64,000 bases of DNA from Estrella lausannensis. Its GTDB lineage: Bacteria; Chlamydiota; Chlamydiia; Chlamydiales; Criblamydiaceae. Positions within the stretch are counted from its first letter, which is position 1. Each line of letters opens with the position of its first letter. The translations under genes were made by a program, and so were the position numbers. The notes beneath the pieces were generated by a model that made no database searches, was not told where the DNA came from, and was given only the letters and a program-made list of their open reading frames with translations. The stretch covers positions 124,001 to 188,000 of the forward strand of contig NZ_CWGJ01000001.1 of assembly GCF_900000175.1 (NCBI RefSeq). The letters are read 5' to 3'. This document shows, in pieces, positions 27,174-36,745 of the stretch.

Positions 27174-27623
27174 CTAAACAGCTACTTTTACTGCTGCGAA
27201 ATCACCATTATAGTCGACAGCGAGATGGCCGTCTTGGAAAATTTTCGCAGAAAGACGTATACGGCTCTTGCCAAACTTTAAATAACCCTGTTCAAAGCGC
27301 TTCCAAACTTTACTATCGTCCTGTGCGGCTATGCAAATGATGTCGGAAGTTACCGGCCGAAGATAGAGGATGTGGCTTTCGGAGATAACCAGATCAGCCT
27401 TTCCTCTTAAGGTTACGGAATTCAAAAATGCAAGGCTCCAGCAAGAGAGCGTAGCGATGGTATGCAGACTGCCTCCGAAAGCCGTTTTTTTGTGATTGAT
27501 ATTCTCCTGCAAGGGAGCGGTAAGAACGACCCGGTTTAATGACGCCATTTCCACTTGCACCTTCATACATCTGGTAAGGGGGATATTGTCATGGAGGTAT
27601 TTTTGTAGCTCTTCATGGTTCAT
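27174..27623 (-). CDS. YiiD-type hot-dog thioesterase
   Basis: A 149-residue hot-dog fold protein. TAPLQENINHKKTAFGGSLH is the helix-and-substrate region of the YiiD C-terminal thioesterase family, with FGGSLHTIATLSCW forming the central helix. The likely role is hydrolysis of an acyl-CoA or acyl-carrier thioester; the substrate is unknown. A solo arm of the main dispersed repeat lies directly upstream of the start. Confidence 0.78.
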   Translation of the reverse strand: MNHEELQKYLHDNIPLTRCMKVQVEMASLNRVVLTAPLQENINHKKTAFGGSLHTIATLSCWSLAFLNSVTLRGKADLVISESHILYLRPVTSDIICIAAQDDSKVWKRFEQGYLKFGKSRIRLSAKIFQDGHLAVDYNGDFAAVKVAV

Positions 27624-27627
27624 GAAA

Positions 27628-27650
27628 TATACCGAAGTGTCTCAAAATTT
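27628..27650. repeat. Dispersed palindromic element, copy 4 (solo arm)
   Basis: TATACCGAAGTGTCTCAAAA, one base shorter than the consensus, five bases upstream of the thioesterase start codon (leftward gene). No clear partner arm. Confidence 0.85.
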
Positions 27651-27704
27651 GGGGGTTGGCAAAGAGAAAGCTAAATTTTAAGGTGCTTTGAACATAATCC
27701 GTCA

Positions 27705-28127
27705 CTAATAACGCGCATCATTTTTATAGAGAGGGTAGGCTACTATACTCTCGACGAGCCATTTTTTTCTGTTTCTTACCAGATCAATGTGGATAGCCAT
27801 TTTTTCCCCTTCCTTCGAGCCAATCTCGCCCTCATAGACTCCGCGCGTTTCGTTTGCCTTGGTCACCCCCATACGCACTGTTTTATTCTCCCTCAAGGCA
27901 GGAACGTTGGAGAGGAAAAGAAGAAAATCGGAAAAGCACATGCAGTTTTTGAAATTGGGTGTTGTCAAAGAGGAGTAAACTTCGTAGAGATCCCCCTCTC
28001 GTATGCCGATGATCACTTCATCGACTGTATGTAAAATTCCATAGGTATCATAGTAGGCGTCTGCCGAGGAGCTCCCCGAAGACACTAAGCAAGCGAGGAC
28101 CAGTAGGAGATGAAGTATCGATTTCAT
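27705..28127 (-). CDS. Exported protein with one NTF2-like (DUF4864-type) unit
   Basis: A 140-residue protein with a signal peptide (KSILHLLLVLACLVSSGSSS). The mature part has the pattern of the repeats in the upstream gene: a helix ending in GDLYEVYSSLT, then FSDFLLFLSNVPAL, then a strand with KKWLVESIVAY. This resembles the DUF4864/DUF4019 group of small NTF2-like exported proteins. Function unknown. It follows the four-unit protein by 14 bases on the same strand, so the two are probably one operon and related by duplication. Confidence 0.65.
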   Translation of the reverse strand: MKSILHLLLVLACLVSSGSSSADAYYDTYGILHTVDEVIIGIREGDLYEVYSSLTTPNFKNCMCFSDFLLFLSNVPALRENKTVRMGVTKANETRGVYEGEIGSKEGEKMAIHIDLVRNRKKWLVESIVAYPLYKNDARY

Positions 28128-28141
28128 AAGTTCAACTTCTC

Positions 28142-29983
28142 CTATGGCATTGATTCAATCAAGAAGCTGTGCTTGCCTCTTCTGTCCGAGATGAGCAACT
28201 CGTACTTGCCGGTAGCCAGGCTCCCATCAGGGATGGTGATGAAGAGAGGCAATGAACCCTTTCCCCCTTTATCCAGCACAAATTTTTTCTCACCCAAGCG
28301 ATGCCCGCTCTCGAGATGAATCAGCTGTATTCCCAGCACTTCTCCCTTTGCCGCCCCTTCAAAATTCAAGATGGCCTGCAGGGTGCTGAGGGAGCTCTTG
28401 ACTCTATAAGTTCCCTGCGCCGACTTCTCGCCATTTAAAAGTTCCAGGGCAAGATCCAGATTAGCGCCTTCAACCTCTTCCTCGCTGTCATCACTGGAAA
28501 TATCAAGCACTTTGATTCCAACGACTTTCCATTTGCTCTCTTCTTTGACTAGATCAAATTCCAAAACCTCGGGGGAACTCTCTTCGCCTGAGACAAACTC
28601 GACTTTGACAATGGCCTTATCATTAAGTGTTGCCCTTTCAAACAGCTTGGCAGTCCATGAAGACTTAAAAAAAGGGGACACCTCGACAAAATTCTTAAAC
28701 TCTTCAAACGATGTGACCTTCTTAAAATCTTGGGCCATCGAAAGATCGTACGCCTCTTGCAGCTTCCCCTCCTGGATGACTCTCAGCAGATGCGAAACGA
28801 AACGTTGGTCTTCTTCAGCGTTAGGCTGCCCATCTTCCAGAACTTGCCTGACTTCCATTCCCCAAATTTTCCATTCGTCATTTTCTTTAAAAAGAGTGAA
28901 ATCCACTGCGTAGACGTCTCCAGCTTCCTGAATTTCGACAAGAGCTTTCCCAATATTGCGGTCGATCCATTTCTTTGTTTTCGATCCCTCGTTTTTTTCG
29001 AAAAAGGGATGTTCTTTGATAAAGGAGTCGAATTCAATCTTTGAAGTGCCGGCTTTAAACGCTTTGCTGGTCAACTCGTAAGCCTCTTCCAACTTTCCCG
29101 ATGAGAGAAGGGCGAGCTGTTTTTGAACGGCTCTTTCAATACTTTGCAAATCCTCGGACGATATCTCTTTGGGGTTCTCAACCGGGAGAACCTGCATACT
29201 GAAAATTTTCCATCTGCCCTTATCCTGAATCATCTCATAGACTAATTTCATGCTTTTCGAGGGTGTATAGACGGCAAGCTCCACCGTCGCCTGCCCCCCT
29301 CTTGAGTTGACTTCTATAAACTCCTCATGGCGGCTCTCCTGAATCTCGGGAAACGAACCTAAAAATCGTTTAAAATTATCGATCGGAGTCGCTGATTTAA
29401 ACTCGTCGGCCGTTTCCTCAAAATAGGCGTTATCCAAAGCACCGTTTCTTATAGCCCTCAACTGGGCCATTATCGGCACTCTCACCTCTTCCAACACTTT
29501 CTGCTTCTCTAGGGCTTTAACAGAAGCGCCTGCCTCAAAACGGTCGATTTTCCATTCGTCATCTTCCTTGACAAGCCAAAGAGTGAAAGGGGCCTGAAAT
29601 CCATCTGTAGTTGTGATAAACCCCTTCAGCGTGCCTTTACCCTCTGCCGCTTCATTGGATTGGATGTGCAAAGAGCCCATCTTCTCAAAGAGCAGGTTGC
29701 CCTTCACCGAGGCAACAAAATTTTTCAGGGATGTTTCCTTTTGAAACCCTGCCGAGGTATAAGTGTAGTAGGCATTTGTTAAATTCCCCGTCCTGACTGT
29801 TTCCAGATACTCTTTGGCAGTTTTCAGAAGTTCATCTTCTTCCTGGGACCAATTGTAATAGGTAAAAACACCTCCTATGAACAAAAGAAGGAGAAGGATA
29901 AGGCTATAGGGAGAACGCCTCTTTGCAACCTGAACATTTGAATTTTCAGCATCATTTTGATCGGCGTGACCGCTTTCGTCCAT
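28142..29983 (-). CDS. Membrane-anchored protein with four tandem NTF2-like units
   Basis: The 613-residue protein has a short cytoplasmic N-terminus, one membrane segment (YSLILLLLLFIGGVFTYYNW, residues ~26-45) and then four similar units of ~105 residues. Each has a helix with the pattern G-x-L-x-x-A-Y (GNLTNAYYTYTS, GALDNAYFEETA, GKLEEAYELTSK, GKLQEAYDLSMA), then F-x-x-F, and ends with a strand W-K-(I/V) (DEWKID, GRWKIFSM, DEWKIWGM, SKWKVVGI). A C-terminal ~90-residue domain follows. Start at 29983 because the longer frame adds 13 unrelated residues. The role is unknown; a periplasmic scaffold is a guess. Confidence 0.72.
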   Translation of the reverse strand: MDESGHADQNDAENSNVQVAKRRSPYSLILLLLLFIGGVFTYYNWSQEEDELLKTAKEYLETVRTGNLTNAYYTYTSAGFQKETSLKNFVASVKGNLLFEKMGSLHIQSNEAAEGKGTLKGFITTTDGFQAPFTLWLVKEDDEWKIDRFEAGASVKALEKQKVLEEVRVPIMAQLRAIRNGALDNAYFEETADEFKSATPIDNFKRFLGSFPEIQESRHEEFIEVNSRGGQATVELAVYTPSKSMKLVYEMIQDKGRWKIFSMQVLPVENPKEISSEDLQSIERAVQKQLALLSSGKLEEAYELTSKAFKAGTSKIEFDSFIKEHPFFEKNEGSKTKKWIDRNIGKALVEIQEAGDVYAVDFTLFKENDEWKIWGMEVRQVLEDGQPNAEEDQRFVSHLLRVIQEGKLQEAYDLSMAQDFKKVTSFEEFKNFVEVSPFFKSSWTAKLFERATLNDKAIVKVEFVSGEESSPEVLEFDLVKEESKWKVVGIKVLDISSDDSEEEVEGANLDLALELLNGEKSAQGTYRVKSSLSTLQAILNFEGAAKGEVLGIQLIHLESGHRLGEKKFVLDKGGKGSLPLFITIPDGSLATGKYELLISDRRGKHSFLIESMP

Positions 29984-30064
29984 AATACAACCTGCATTTC
30001 GATAAAAAATCGCCCACCGCACAAACCACGTCAGGCCGGTGTTCTTTAAGCAATATATTTGAGT

Positions 30065-30228
30065 TATACCTAAAGTGTCTCAAAATTTGGCCTGGAAACT
30101 TTGCGAAAGACTCAGAACCAAAAGATCACAAGTCAGCTAATATTAGAAGCATGAAATGACTTATATCGAAAGTACCTCAAAAATCAACATGAGGGGTTAG
30201 ACAAAGCCAAATTTTGAGACACTTTCAG
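30065..30228. repeat. Dispersed palindromic element, copy 5 (three arms)
   Basis: A left arm at 30065-30090 (TATACCTAAAGTGTCTCAAA), a second, diverged left arm at 30162-30184 and a right arm at 30207-30228. Either left arm can pair with the right one. Lies between two leftward genes. Confidence 0.88.
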
Positions 30229-30255
30229 TCTACTGTTTCAAATCACGAACAAAAT

Positions 30256-31299
30256 TTAAATCGAATTCCATGAACCGTAATACTTAATCAGCTCTTCGGC
30301 TTTTGTATAATTTGACGCTCTCAGCTCCTCATATATCCGAAGCCCCTTTCCATTCATGCCCTGCGAGAAATAGAGTTTGCCCAATTTGAAAAGACTTTCC
30401 TTATCGTCGGGTCTAAGCCTGATGATCGCCTCCCACTCCCCGATCTCTTCAAGCGGCATGTTCAGATCGTGATAGCTGTAGGCCAATTGTGAGTGAACCC
30501 AAGTATCGTTCGGAGCATAGCTCTCCAAAATTTTAAATTCCTCTATTGCCCTTTTGGCGATTAGGCTGAATTTTTCTTTAAGAGCCGGAGTGTATTTATT
30601 TGCCGGGATCCATATCTCGCTGTCGTATCCTTCCGACTCCCTTGGGTCATGGTAGAGATTCGAAAGGTTGATATAGGCGCTTGCCAAAGATGCGTGTACC
30701 TCCAGATTGGTCGGCTCACAACGGATCAGCTTCAGATGCTCTTCGATTGAGCGCTTGAGAAGCATCTCTTTCATCTGATGGAAGTCCTGCCAAAAAAGGT
30801 TGCAGCTAATTTTTTCGCAGGTTGGTGAAAAAGCACTGAAAATCATGGGAGGCTTAAAGAATGCATACTCCCTCCTGTTCAACGCTGCTGCCATTTTACT
30901 AAAGGCAGTCGCAAGAGCATAGTGATGCTCGGGTATTCCCTCCCGGTATTTGATCAGGCTTTCTGCGCCCCGGGCAAACCGTTCAACAAAATCATCAAAC
31001 TGTTCCGGCTTTTTGGCGATAAGATATGTCTTCAGTATAAAATAGGAAAACACGGTCAGAAAAATCAAAGACAGGGCAATCGCGACAAGCGAGGACTGTA
31101 AAAGAAAACCGAAGAATCCGAGCAAAAGCGAAACTTCGGTGGAAAGTAAAAGAAGAAAGAAGAGATTAAATCGCACGTACGAATTAACAACCCGGTCAAG
31201 ACGCGGAACTAAAGATTGGATGACTTTTGTAAGCTCTTTAACAAATACTTCCTGGTCGAAACTTAAAAAATTGTCGCCATCGGCCTTTGAAGCAACCAT
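30256..31299 (-). CDS. Membrane protein with C-terminal TPR repeats
   Basis: The 347-residue protein has two hydrophobic segments at residues ~45-95 (FNLFFLLLLSTEVSLLLGFF, LVAIALSLIFLTVFSYFILK) and a long cytoplasmic helical region with TPR-like units near the end (WVHSQLAYSYHDLNMPLEEI, AIIRLRPDDKESLFKLGKLY). I do not recognise the family; lineage-specific chlamydial proteins of this shape exist. The ATG at 31299 was preferred to a TTG 12 bases upstream. Confidence 0.68.
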   Translation of the reverse strand: MVASKADGDNFLSFDQEVFVKELTKVIQSLVPRLDRVVNSYVRFNLFFLLLLSTEVSLLLGFFGFLLQSSLVAIALSLIFLTVFSYFILKTYLIAKKPEQFDDFVERFARGAESLIKYREGIPEHHYALATAFSKMAAALNRREYAFFKPPMIFSAFSPTCEKISCNLFWQDFHQMKEMLLKRSIEEHLKLIRCEPTNLEVHASLASAYINLSNLYHDPRESEGYDSEIWIPANKYTPALKEKFSLIAKRAIEEFKILESYAPNDTWVHSQLAYSYHDLNMPLEEIGEWEAIIRLRPDDKESLFKLGKLYFSQGMNGKGLRIYEELRASNYTKAEELIKYYGSWNSI

Positions 31300-31492
31300 A
31301 ACCACTCTCAATTTCCCGCTTGGGATCCAGACTTTCAGCGCTTTGCAAACAACACAATATCAAGCGCTTGTAACACAAAACAAAACTTAGCCAAGTATAA
31401 TAATACTTCTTAACCAAGTTCTTATACTTAAAGAGAGAGATCAAGACAATCTTTTTTTGAAAAGATTTGAATTAATTTATTCGGAACAGATT

Positions 31493-31975
31493 TTAGCCAA
31501 TTTCACGGGGTGAGAAGGCAGGAGAGCAGCGCAGATATCTTTCTAAAATAACCTTACCACCTTCAATTAGGGGCAGATGTGCACTTGCTTCAGGGGTTTC
31601 CCAGCGATAGCTGCGATGCTCAGGAGAGAGGGTAATAGAGGGTGGTTTCAAAAATGGAACTTCAAAGCAGTGATAGAGATAATCGATATCTCTCTTACTG
31701 ATATAGAGTGTAAACAGCAGTCTGGGACAGACCCCGTTGACAAGTCGAATCCCCGTCTCTTCGAACAATTCCCTTTCAAGGGTCTCTAGAGGTGTCTCAC
31801 CTACTTCCATCTTGCCAGCCGGGGGAGCAAAAAAGCCGGCCTTCCCTTTCCCTTCCGCCCCTTCAAGCAATAGAAGTTTTCCGTCAGAGACCACGTGAGC
31901 GGCGGCAACTGCAGCTGTTTCCTCAAATCCCTCGGGGCGAGTGTCAAAAATACGGATTTTTCTTTCTGGATTCAT
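31493..31975 (-). CDS. Nudix hydrolase
   Basis: The Nudix box is complete: GKMEVGETPLETLERELFEE followed by TGI, matching GX5EX7REUXEEXGU. The family cleaves nucleoside diphosphates linked to another group, often for clean-up of damaged nucleotides. At 160 residues it is a single domain. The start at 31975 (MNPERK) is preferred to a start nine codons upstream. A copy of the second repeat family lies just upstream. Confidence 0.85.
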   Translation of the reverse strand: MNPERKIRIFDTRPEGFEETAAVAAAHVVSDGKLLLLEGAEGKGKAGFFAPPAGKMEVGETPLETLERELFEETGIRLVNGVCPRLLFTLYISKRDIDYLYHCFEVPFLKPPSITLSPEHRSYRWETPEASAHLPLIEGGKVILERYLRCSPAFSPREIG

Positions 31976-31993
31976 GGCATTGGAGCCGGTCTT

Positions 31994-32021
31994 GAAACTC
32001 AAATAGGTATGCTTTGCTGCA
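31994..32021. repeat. Second dispersed repeat family, copy 2
   Basis: GAAACTCAAATAGGTATGCT followed by TTGCTGC, matching the copy at ~27124 apart from one or two bases. Located between the Nudix gene and the DMT transporter gene. Confidence 0.72.
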
Positions 32022-32114
32022 GCCTAAGGCTTTACGCCAAATAGAGCAAACTAATGATACGACGTAGCTTCAAGACAAATTCTTAAAACTGAATATTCCT
32101 CTCAAGAATATCTT

Positions 32115-33044
32115 TTATACAGCCTCCTGAAGCTGTTTTTGCCTCTTTTCCCGCGCCAGGACCGCCAGCTCTTCCTGGTAGAAAATCGTAAGTCCTACGA
32201 AGACGATTCCGACAGAGGCGATGAACGGTGTCGTCACCTCTTCACCGAGGAAGAGGAAACCGAAAAGTGCTGTGAATATGGGTGTGGTAAAGCCGGCAAA
32301 CGACATAAACGTTGCTGAGAAGCGCTTCAGAAGATATCCGTAAAGGTTGTAGCAGACCAAATTGGAGATAACGATCAGCGCAAGCGCCGCTTCAATAAAG
32401 GGCAGCCACGACTGCACTGGGTAGGGGTTCCAATCCTCGCTTATGTAGGAGTGTACTAGTGCCATGGCACCGCCTGCAAGCATGCTAAATCCATTGGCGA
32501 TCATGGGAGAGTGTTGTCTTTCATTCACAACGACACGTAGTAAGATCCAGCCATACACGCTGCAGATCGTTGCCATCAAGACAGAGAGCTCCGCCCAGGA
32601 AAAGACAAAAAGGAGACCACCTTGAAGCTCCTCCTGCCCTTGTGCGAAAAGAATCGGCGCAAAGCCTCCAACGCCCACGACAAGTCCCAGCCACTTCTTC
32701 AGCGACAGTTTTTCAGAGAAGATAAAATAGGATAACAAGGCCGACAGAAAGGGGGAGAGACTATAGATAAAGCAGGTTTTAAAAGACGTGAGATACTTAA
32801 GGCCCCAAAACTCGAACACATTTGTCAGGTAGATGTTAAATAGAGCCAGCTTCAGAAAGGGAAGCCAATCTTTTCGGATATCGAGTTTCTCAGGATTTTT
32901 ATACCACTGATAGGCCAGAATAAGGATTCCGGCGAGGAACATACGGCTTCCGACCAAGAAAAAGGGAGAGGCATATTCTAGCCCGAACTTGGCAATTACA
33001 AAGACACTGGCAAAGAGAGCATATAATAAAAAAACAAGAGCCAT
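32115..33044 (-). CDS. EamA-family (DMT superfamily) transporter
   Basis: The 309-residue inner-membrane protein has ten predicted hydrophobic segments in two EamA halves. The second half ends in MSFAGFTTPIFTALFGFLFL, the conserved terminal motif of the family. Such carriers move metabolites or amino acids; chlamydial relatives include an S-adenosylmethionine transporter, but the substrate cannot be read from the sequence. Confidence 0.82.
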   Translation of the reverse strand: MALVFLLYALFASVFVIAKFGLEYASPFFLVGSRMFLAGILILAYQWYKNPEKLDIRKDWLPFLKLALFNIYLTNVFEFWGLKYLTSFKTCFIYSLSPFLSALLSYFIFSEKLSLKKWLGLVVGVGGFAPILFAQGQEELQGGLLFVFSWAELSVLMATICSVYGWILLRVVVNERQHSPMIANGFSMLAGGAMALVHSYISEDWNPYPVQSWLPFIEAALALIVISNLVCYNLYGYLLKRFSATFMSFAGFTTPIFTALFGFLFLGEEVTTPFIASVGIVFVGLTIFYQEELAVLAREKRQKQLQEAV

Positions 33045-33116
33045 AAAAATCTATTTTTAAAAATAAGAATATTTTATCTCTTCTAAAATTAATTTAAAAG
33101 AAGATTTTCTGAATGT

Positions 33117-34313
33117 CTAGGCAAGCACCTGCGTTACAGGTTCCTCGGCCACCTCTTCTCGTTTACCGGGGAGCAATATTCCAGCGAAAATGGCGATCAG
33201 GAAAGCCAGTCCCAAAATGGCCATCGATTTAGCAGGCGCATCATCTGTAAAAAGCTTGGTGAGAAGACCGCTGCCTCCCTGCCCAACGCCTTCCGCGATG
33301 ATCCAGACAAAACCCATGAGCATGGCGCTGACAACACCCGGTTTTTCCGGCATTAGTTTATAACCATAAGCTACCGAGACAGGGTTGATCACTCCGATCG
33401 AAGCACCCAGCAAGGTCAAGGCGACTGCGAGAAAAACAGGGTCCAGATCCCGGAAGAAAAGAACCGAGTAAAAAAGGAGCGCTCCGCAAGAGCAGGCTGT
33501 GATGAGTACGTTCTTATAGGAGAAACGGTCGGCCAGCCATCCGCTGGGTATGATCATCAGAGCTCCTCCCATGCAATAGAAGAAATGACCTCCCCCAAGG
33601 GCTATGCCGTTTTCATAACCTCGCGCTTTTAAAATATCAGGGAGAAGAAAAATAAATGCCCACACGACAGTTTGGCTGGACAGCTGCAGGAAGTAGAGGA
33701 GCGAAAGCTCCCTGTGCCTGAAAAAATCGCGCAAGGTGCTCAGGGAAATCCCTCCCCGCCCCTCTTTTTTCTCCGTTTTTGGCAGAAGGCCGAAGTAGAC
33801 CACGCTGAGTGATAGGAGGATAAAGGGAAGGATTAAAACCCAGGTGTTGCCACCCAGGGAATTTAAGGCAAAAGTATATCCAAGCTGGCTGACAGCCATT
33901 CCAAGAGAGCCTCCCGATGCAAAAATCGCAATCAGAATGCCTTTCTTTGTTTTACTGAAAGACCCTGCAAGGCTGACAGCCGCCGGGTGAAAAGCACCCG
34001 AGGCTATGCTGGCGATGAGCAGAATGCAAAAAAGCGAGACCAGACCGGAAGCAAAAGGGAAAAAACAGGGAGCGGAGACACATAAAAGGGACAATACGAT
34101 CAAAGTGTTGCGATACCCTCTGTCAGACATCTGTCCAAACAACAGCTGCAACCCCTCTCCTGTCATGACGCACACAGCTGTCATTATTCCAACAACGGCC
34201 AAATCCAACTCAGCAATTGTTTTGTAGACAGGCCACACCCCTATCATGAAATCCACTAAAAAATGCGACAGCCACAGGATGAAAAGCGGAAGGCCGATTT
34301 TTTGCGATGACAT
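33117..34313 (-). CDS. MFS transporter (fosmidomycin-resistance/Fsr-like)
   Basis: A 398-residue permease with about twelve hydrophobic segments. The start LFILWLSHFLVDFMIGVWPV and HPAAVSLAGSFSKTKKG are typical of the Fsr-like branch. MFS motif A lies in GQMSDRGYRNTL. The ATG at 34313 has AGGGAA five bases upstream. Substrate unknown: sugar-phosphate-like or drug efflux are possibilities. Confidence 0.82.
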   Translation of the reverse strand: MSSQKIGLPLFILWLSHFLVDFMIGVWPVYKTIAELDLAVVGIMTAVCVMTGEGLQLLFGQMSDRGYRNTLIVLSLLCVSAPCFFPFASGLVSLFCILLIASIASGAFHPAAVSLAGSFSKTKKGILIAIFASGGSLGMAVSQLGYTFALNSLGGNTWVLILPFILLSLSVVYFGLLPKTEKKEGRGGISLSTLRDFFRHRELSLLYFLQLSSQTVVWAFIFLLPDILKARGYENGIALGGGHFFYCMGGALMIIPSGWLADRFSYKNVLITACSCGALLFYSVLFFRDLDPVFLAVALTLLGASIGVINPVSVAYGYKLMPEKPGVVSAMLMGFVWIIAEGVGQGGSGLLTKLFTDDAPAKSMAILGLAFLIAIFAGILLPGKREEVAEEPVTQVLA

Positions 34314-34791
34314 ACATTCCCTCAAATCATGCGTAAAAATTTTACACTAATCCGCCATAAAAATAAATCTAAATCAGTCACAGCTAATACCATGTGACTG
34401 ATAGACAGCCTCAAAGAGTCTTGCTGCCACCCCCTTTTTCCCTAAACAAACGATCCGTCCTCGCCCTTCCCTCCCAAAACCGAGGGCCCCTCGGACAGAA
34501 ACCTGCTAAAACCCTGATACTCAATCTTCACCCTGTACTTATTCGCTTCGAGTTGTTATAAAAAATTTAATTAAATAATCGACTTAACAAAACAACGCGC
34601 AAGTATATACCGAAAGCACCTCAAAATTTGACCTGACCTTCAGAGGGATCTATGATTGTAAGTACATTTTTAAATCGCCAGGCGACTGCGCCCGTCGCAA
34701 GATTTGGTGAAACTGCCATTAAACTTTCCGGAAAAGTTCGCTTCTACCACCTGCTCGACTCCAAAAATCCAATCCCATACCTAAAGGCGAA
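34314..34791. other. 478-base gap between divergent genes, one solo repeat arm
   Basis: It holds the promoter of the leftward MFS gene, an AT-rich stretch (34550-34600) and a solo arm of the main repeat at 34606-34629. A GC-rich palindrome (CGAGGGCCCCTCG, near 34483) could form a hairpin. A short stretch after 34650 reads as an open frame without homology that I recognise. No RNA gene seen. Confidence 0.6.
34606..34629. repeat. Dispersed palindromic element, copy 6 (solo arm)
   Basis: TATACCGAAAGCACCTCAAA followed by ATTT: one left arm with two changes from consensus. No right arm nearby. Confidence 0.88.
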
Positions 34792-36573
34792 ATGATGACT
34801 GATTACAGAAAGCTCCTCGGCAAACGGCCATTCGTTCGCCACAACTGCCTGCCTTATATTCAAAGCATTACCCACAAAATCTTTCAAATTAAGACAAGCC
34901 CCAGGATATGCCCCCTCGGAAATAGATTGAGCTTCACATTCCTGAAGCTAATGCATTGGCTCGCTTTGATGCTCTCTGCCAACTCGTGCTATGGTGGCTT
35001 AATTGACGAGCTATCGCTGGAGGAGAAGGTAGGCCAGTTATTGATGGTGCATTTCTACGGACAGTCCGCCAACAAAGATTCCGACTATTTAATCCAAGAC
35101 ATCGGTGTCGGCGGGATTGTCTATTTCAACTGGTGCAATGAGCTGAAAAGTCCCATGCAGGTGCAGCAGCTGTCTAACACTTTGCAGGAGACGGCCAAGG
35201 CAACTTTGCACGGCATCCCCCTATTCATCTCCGTTGACCAAGAGGGCGGACCCATTAACCGCTTGAAAAACGGCTTTACCGCTTTCCCGAGCAACAGCGC
35301 GGTTGCCAAAACTAAAAACCCCTCTCTTGCCAAAAAAGCTGCGCTGGCAATCGGATCAGAGCTAAAAGCGGTGGGCATCAACATGACGCTGGGTCCTGTT
35401 GCAGACGTCAATGTCAATTTGGAAAATCCCATCATCGGGGTGCGTTCATTTGGTAAAGATCCACAAACCGTTGCCCTTTTTGCGCAAGAAGCCCTGCAGG
35501 GATACAAAGATGCCGGAGTCATTGCCGTTCTCAAACATTTTCCGGGCCATGGAGATGTAACTGTAGATTCCCATCAGTCGCTGCCTGTCATAAAGAAAAG
35601 TTTTGAAGAGCTATCCAACATCGAATTATACCCTTTTAGGGAACTGAAAGATAAGACACCCGCCATTATGACAGCGCACCTGATGGTTCCTTGCTTAGAC
35701 CCTTCCTTTTGCACCACCCTCTCGCCCCTGATCACGACCGATCTGCTCAAAAAGCACCTCGGCTACTCCGGCCTTGTCATGACTGACTCTCTTGTTATGG
35801 GAGCCCTTTTGGAAAGCTGCCCCAACCACGTAGAGGCATCGATCAGGGCCTTTCTTGCCGGGGCAGACATCCTGATACTCGGCGGAAAGCGGTTTATAGA
35901 CGAAACAGGTATCGAGTTTAATCTGGACGATATCAGAGAAATCCACGAAGGGTTGGTGGAAGCGGTTTGCCAGGGGCGGATACCTCTCAGTAAAATCAAC
36001 GAGTCCGTTGAGAAAATTATCCATCTGAAAGAAGAGTACCGTCTTTTTTCCTTTGATTTGCCGGACGAGCGGGCAATCATCGAGGACGTGCAGACCGAAG
36101 CGAGTCGTTTGCTCGCCAAGGAGATTGCCGGGCTTTCACTAAAAACCGACGGGCATCCCGGCAGTTTTGCCATCCCCTTCTCTAACGCCACCATCGCTGT
36201 CTTCGCCCCTTCCATCGTACAATTCGATCTGGGTCGCACAAGCATCGTGAACTTAGGAAAAAAAACGACCCTATTCTACTACCCCACCCTTGATCCTACG
36301 CCGATGGATGTAGAAGCTGCGCTGCAAGTTGCCGCGGAATCAGAAATTTTGGTTCTTTGCACCTATAACGCATGGAAATACCAAGCGCAGCTCAACGTGG
36401 TCAAAGCACTCGCCGCACTAAAAAAAACTTTAATCATCTTGGCGCTACGTGACCCGCAAGATATTAGTTTTATTGGTGACACGAAAATGGTCATCACGAC
36501 CTACAGCCCTGACAGCAACTCAATTCAAACCGCGATTGAAATGCTTTCAAGTAAACGTTACCAATGCGATTAA
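34792..36573 (+). CDS. Family 3 glycoside hydrolase, NagZ-type beta-N-acetylhexosaminidase
   Basis: NagZ-type enzymes remove N-acetylglucosamine from peptidoglycan fragments. The catalytic domain (about residues 70-420) carries the nucleophile Asp332 in SGLVMTDSLVMG, the NagZ acid/base loop KHFPGHGDVTVDSH (its His-Asp dyad marks GH3 NAGases), and SVDQEGGPINRL. A C-terminal ~150-residue domain follows, as in the longer Gram-positive NagZ forms. The start is uncertain: from 34792 there are 53 residues before LMHWLALMLSANSCYGG, which looks like a signal peptide or lipoprotein signal starting at Met 54 (34951). In a chlamydia this points to recycling or digestion of peptidoglycan in the periplasm. 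Confidence 0.85.
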   Translation: MMTDYRKLLGKRPFVRHNCLPYIQSITHKIFQIKTSPRICPLGNRLSFTFLKLMHWLALMLSANSCYGGLIDELSLEEKVGQLLMVHFYGQSANKDSDYLIQDIGVGGIVYFNWCNELKSPMQVQQLSNTLQETAKATLHGIPLFISVDQEGGPINRLKNGFTAFPSNSAVAKTKNPSLAKKAALAIGSELKAVGINMTLGPVADVNVNLENPIIGVRSFGKDPQTVALFAQEALQGYKDAGVIAVLKHFPGHGDVTVDSHQSLPVIKKSFEELSNIELYPFRELKDKTPAIMTAHLMVPCLDPSFCTTLSPLITTDLLKKHLGYSGLVMTDSLVMGALLESCPNHVEASIRAFLAGADILILGGKRFIDETGIEFNLDDIREIHEGLVEAVCQGRIPLSKINESVEKIIHLKEEYRLFSFDLPDERAIIEDVQTEASRLLAKEIAGLSLKTDGHPGSFAIPFSNATIAVFAPSIVQFDLGRTSIVNLGKKTTLFYYPTLDPTPMDVEAALQVAAESEILVLCTYNAWKYQAQLNVVKALAALKKTLIILALRDPQDISFIGDTKMVITTYSPDSNSIQTAIEMLSSKRYQCD

Positions 36574-36745
36574 ACAATAAACAAAAACGCGAATTTAATC
36601 TTCAAACACATAAAAAACAAAATAAATAAGCGCGTTTATAAAAAGAGAGGTTTCCAAAAAAAACTTGCGGGCAAGATTTCCTTTTGCTACAAGTCAAATT
36701 AGAATTTACCAACGCAAACAAATAACACTTTAAGGAGTGATTGCT

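Noticed and set aside
34650-34791. Extra small gene or fused N-terminus ahead of the NagZ-type gene
   Set aside because: The open stretch after the repeat has no ribosome site and no family match.
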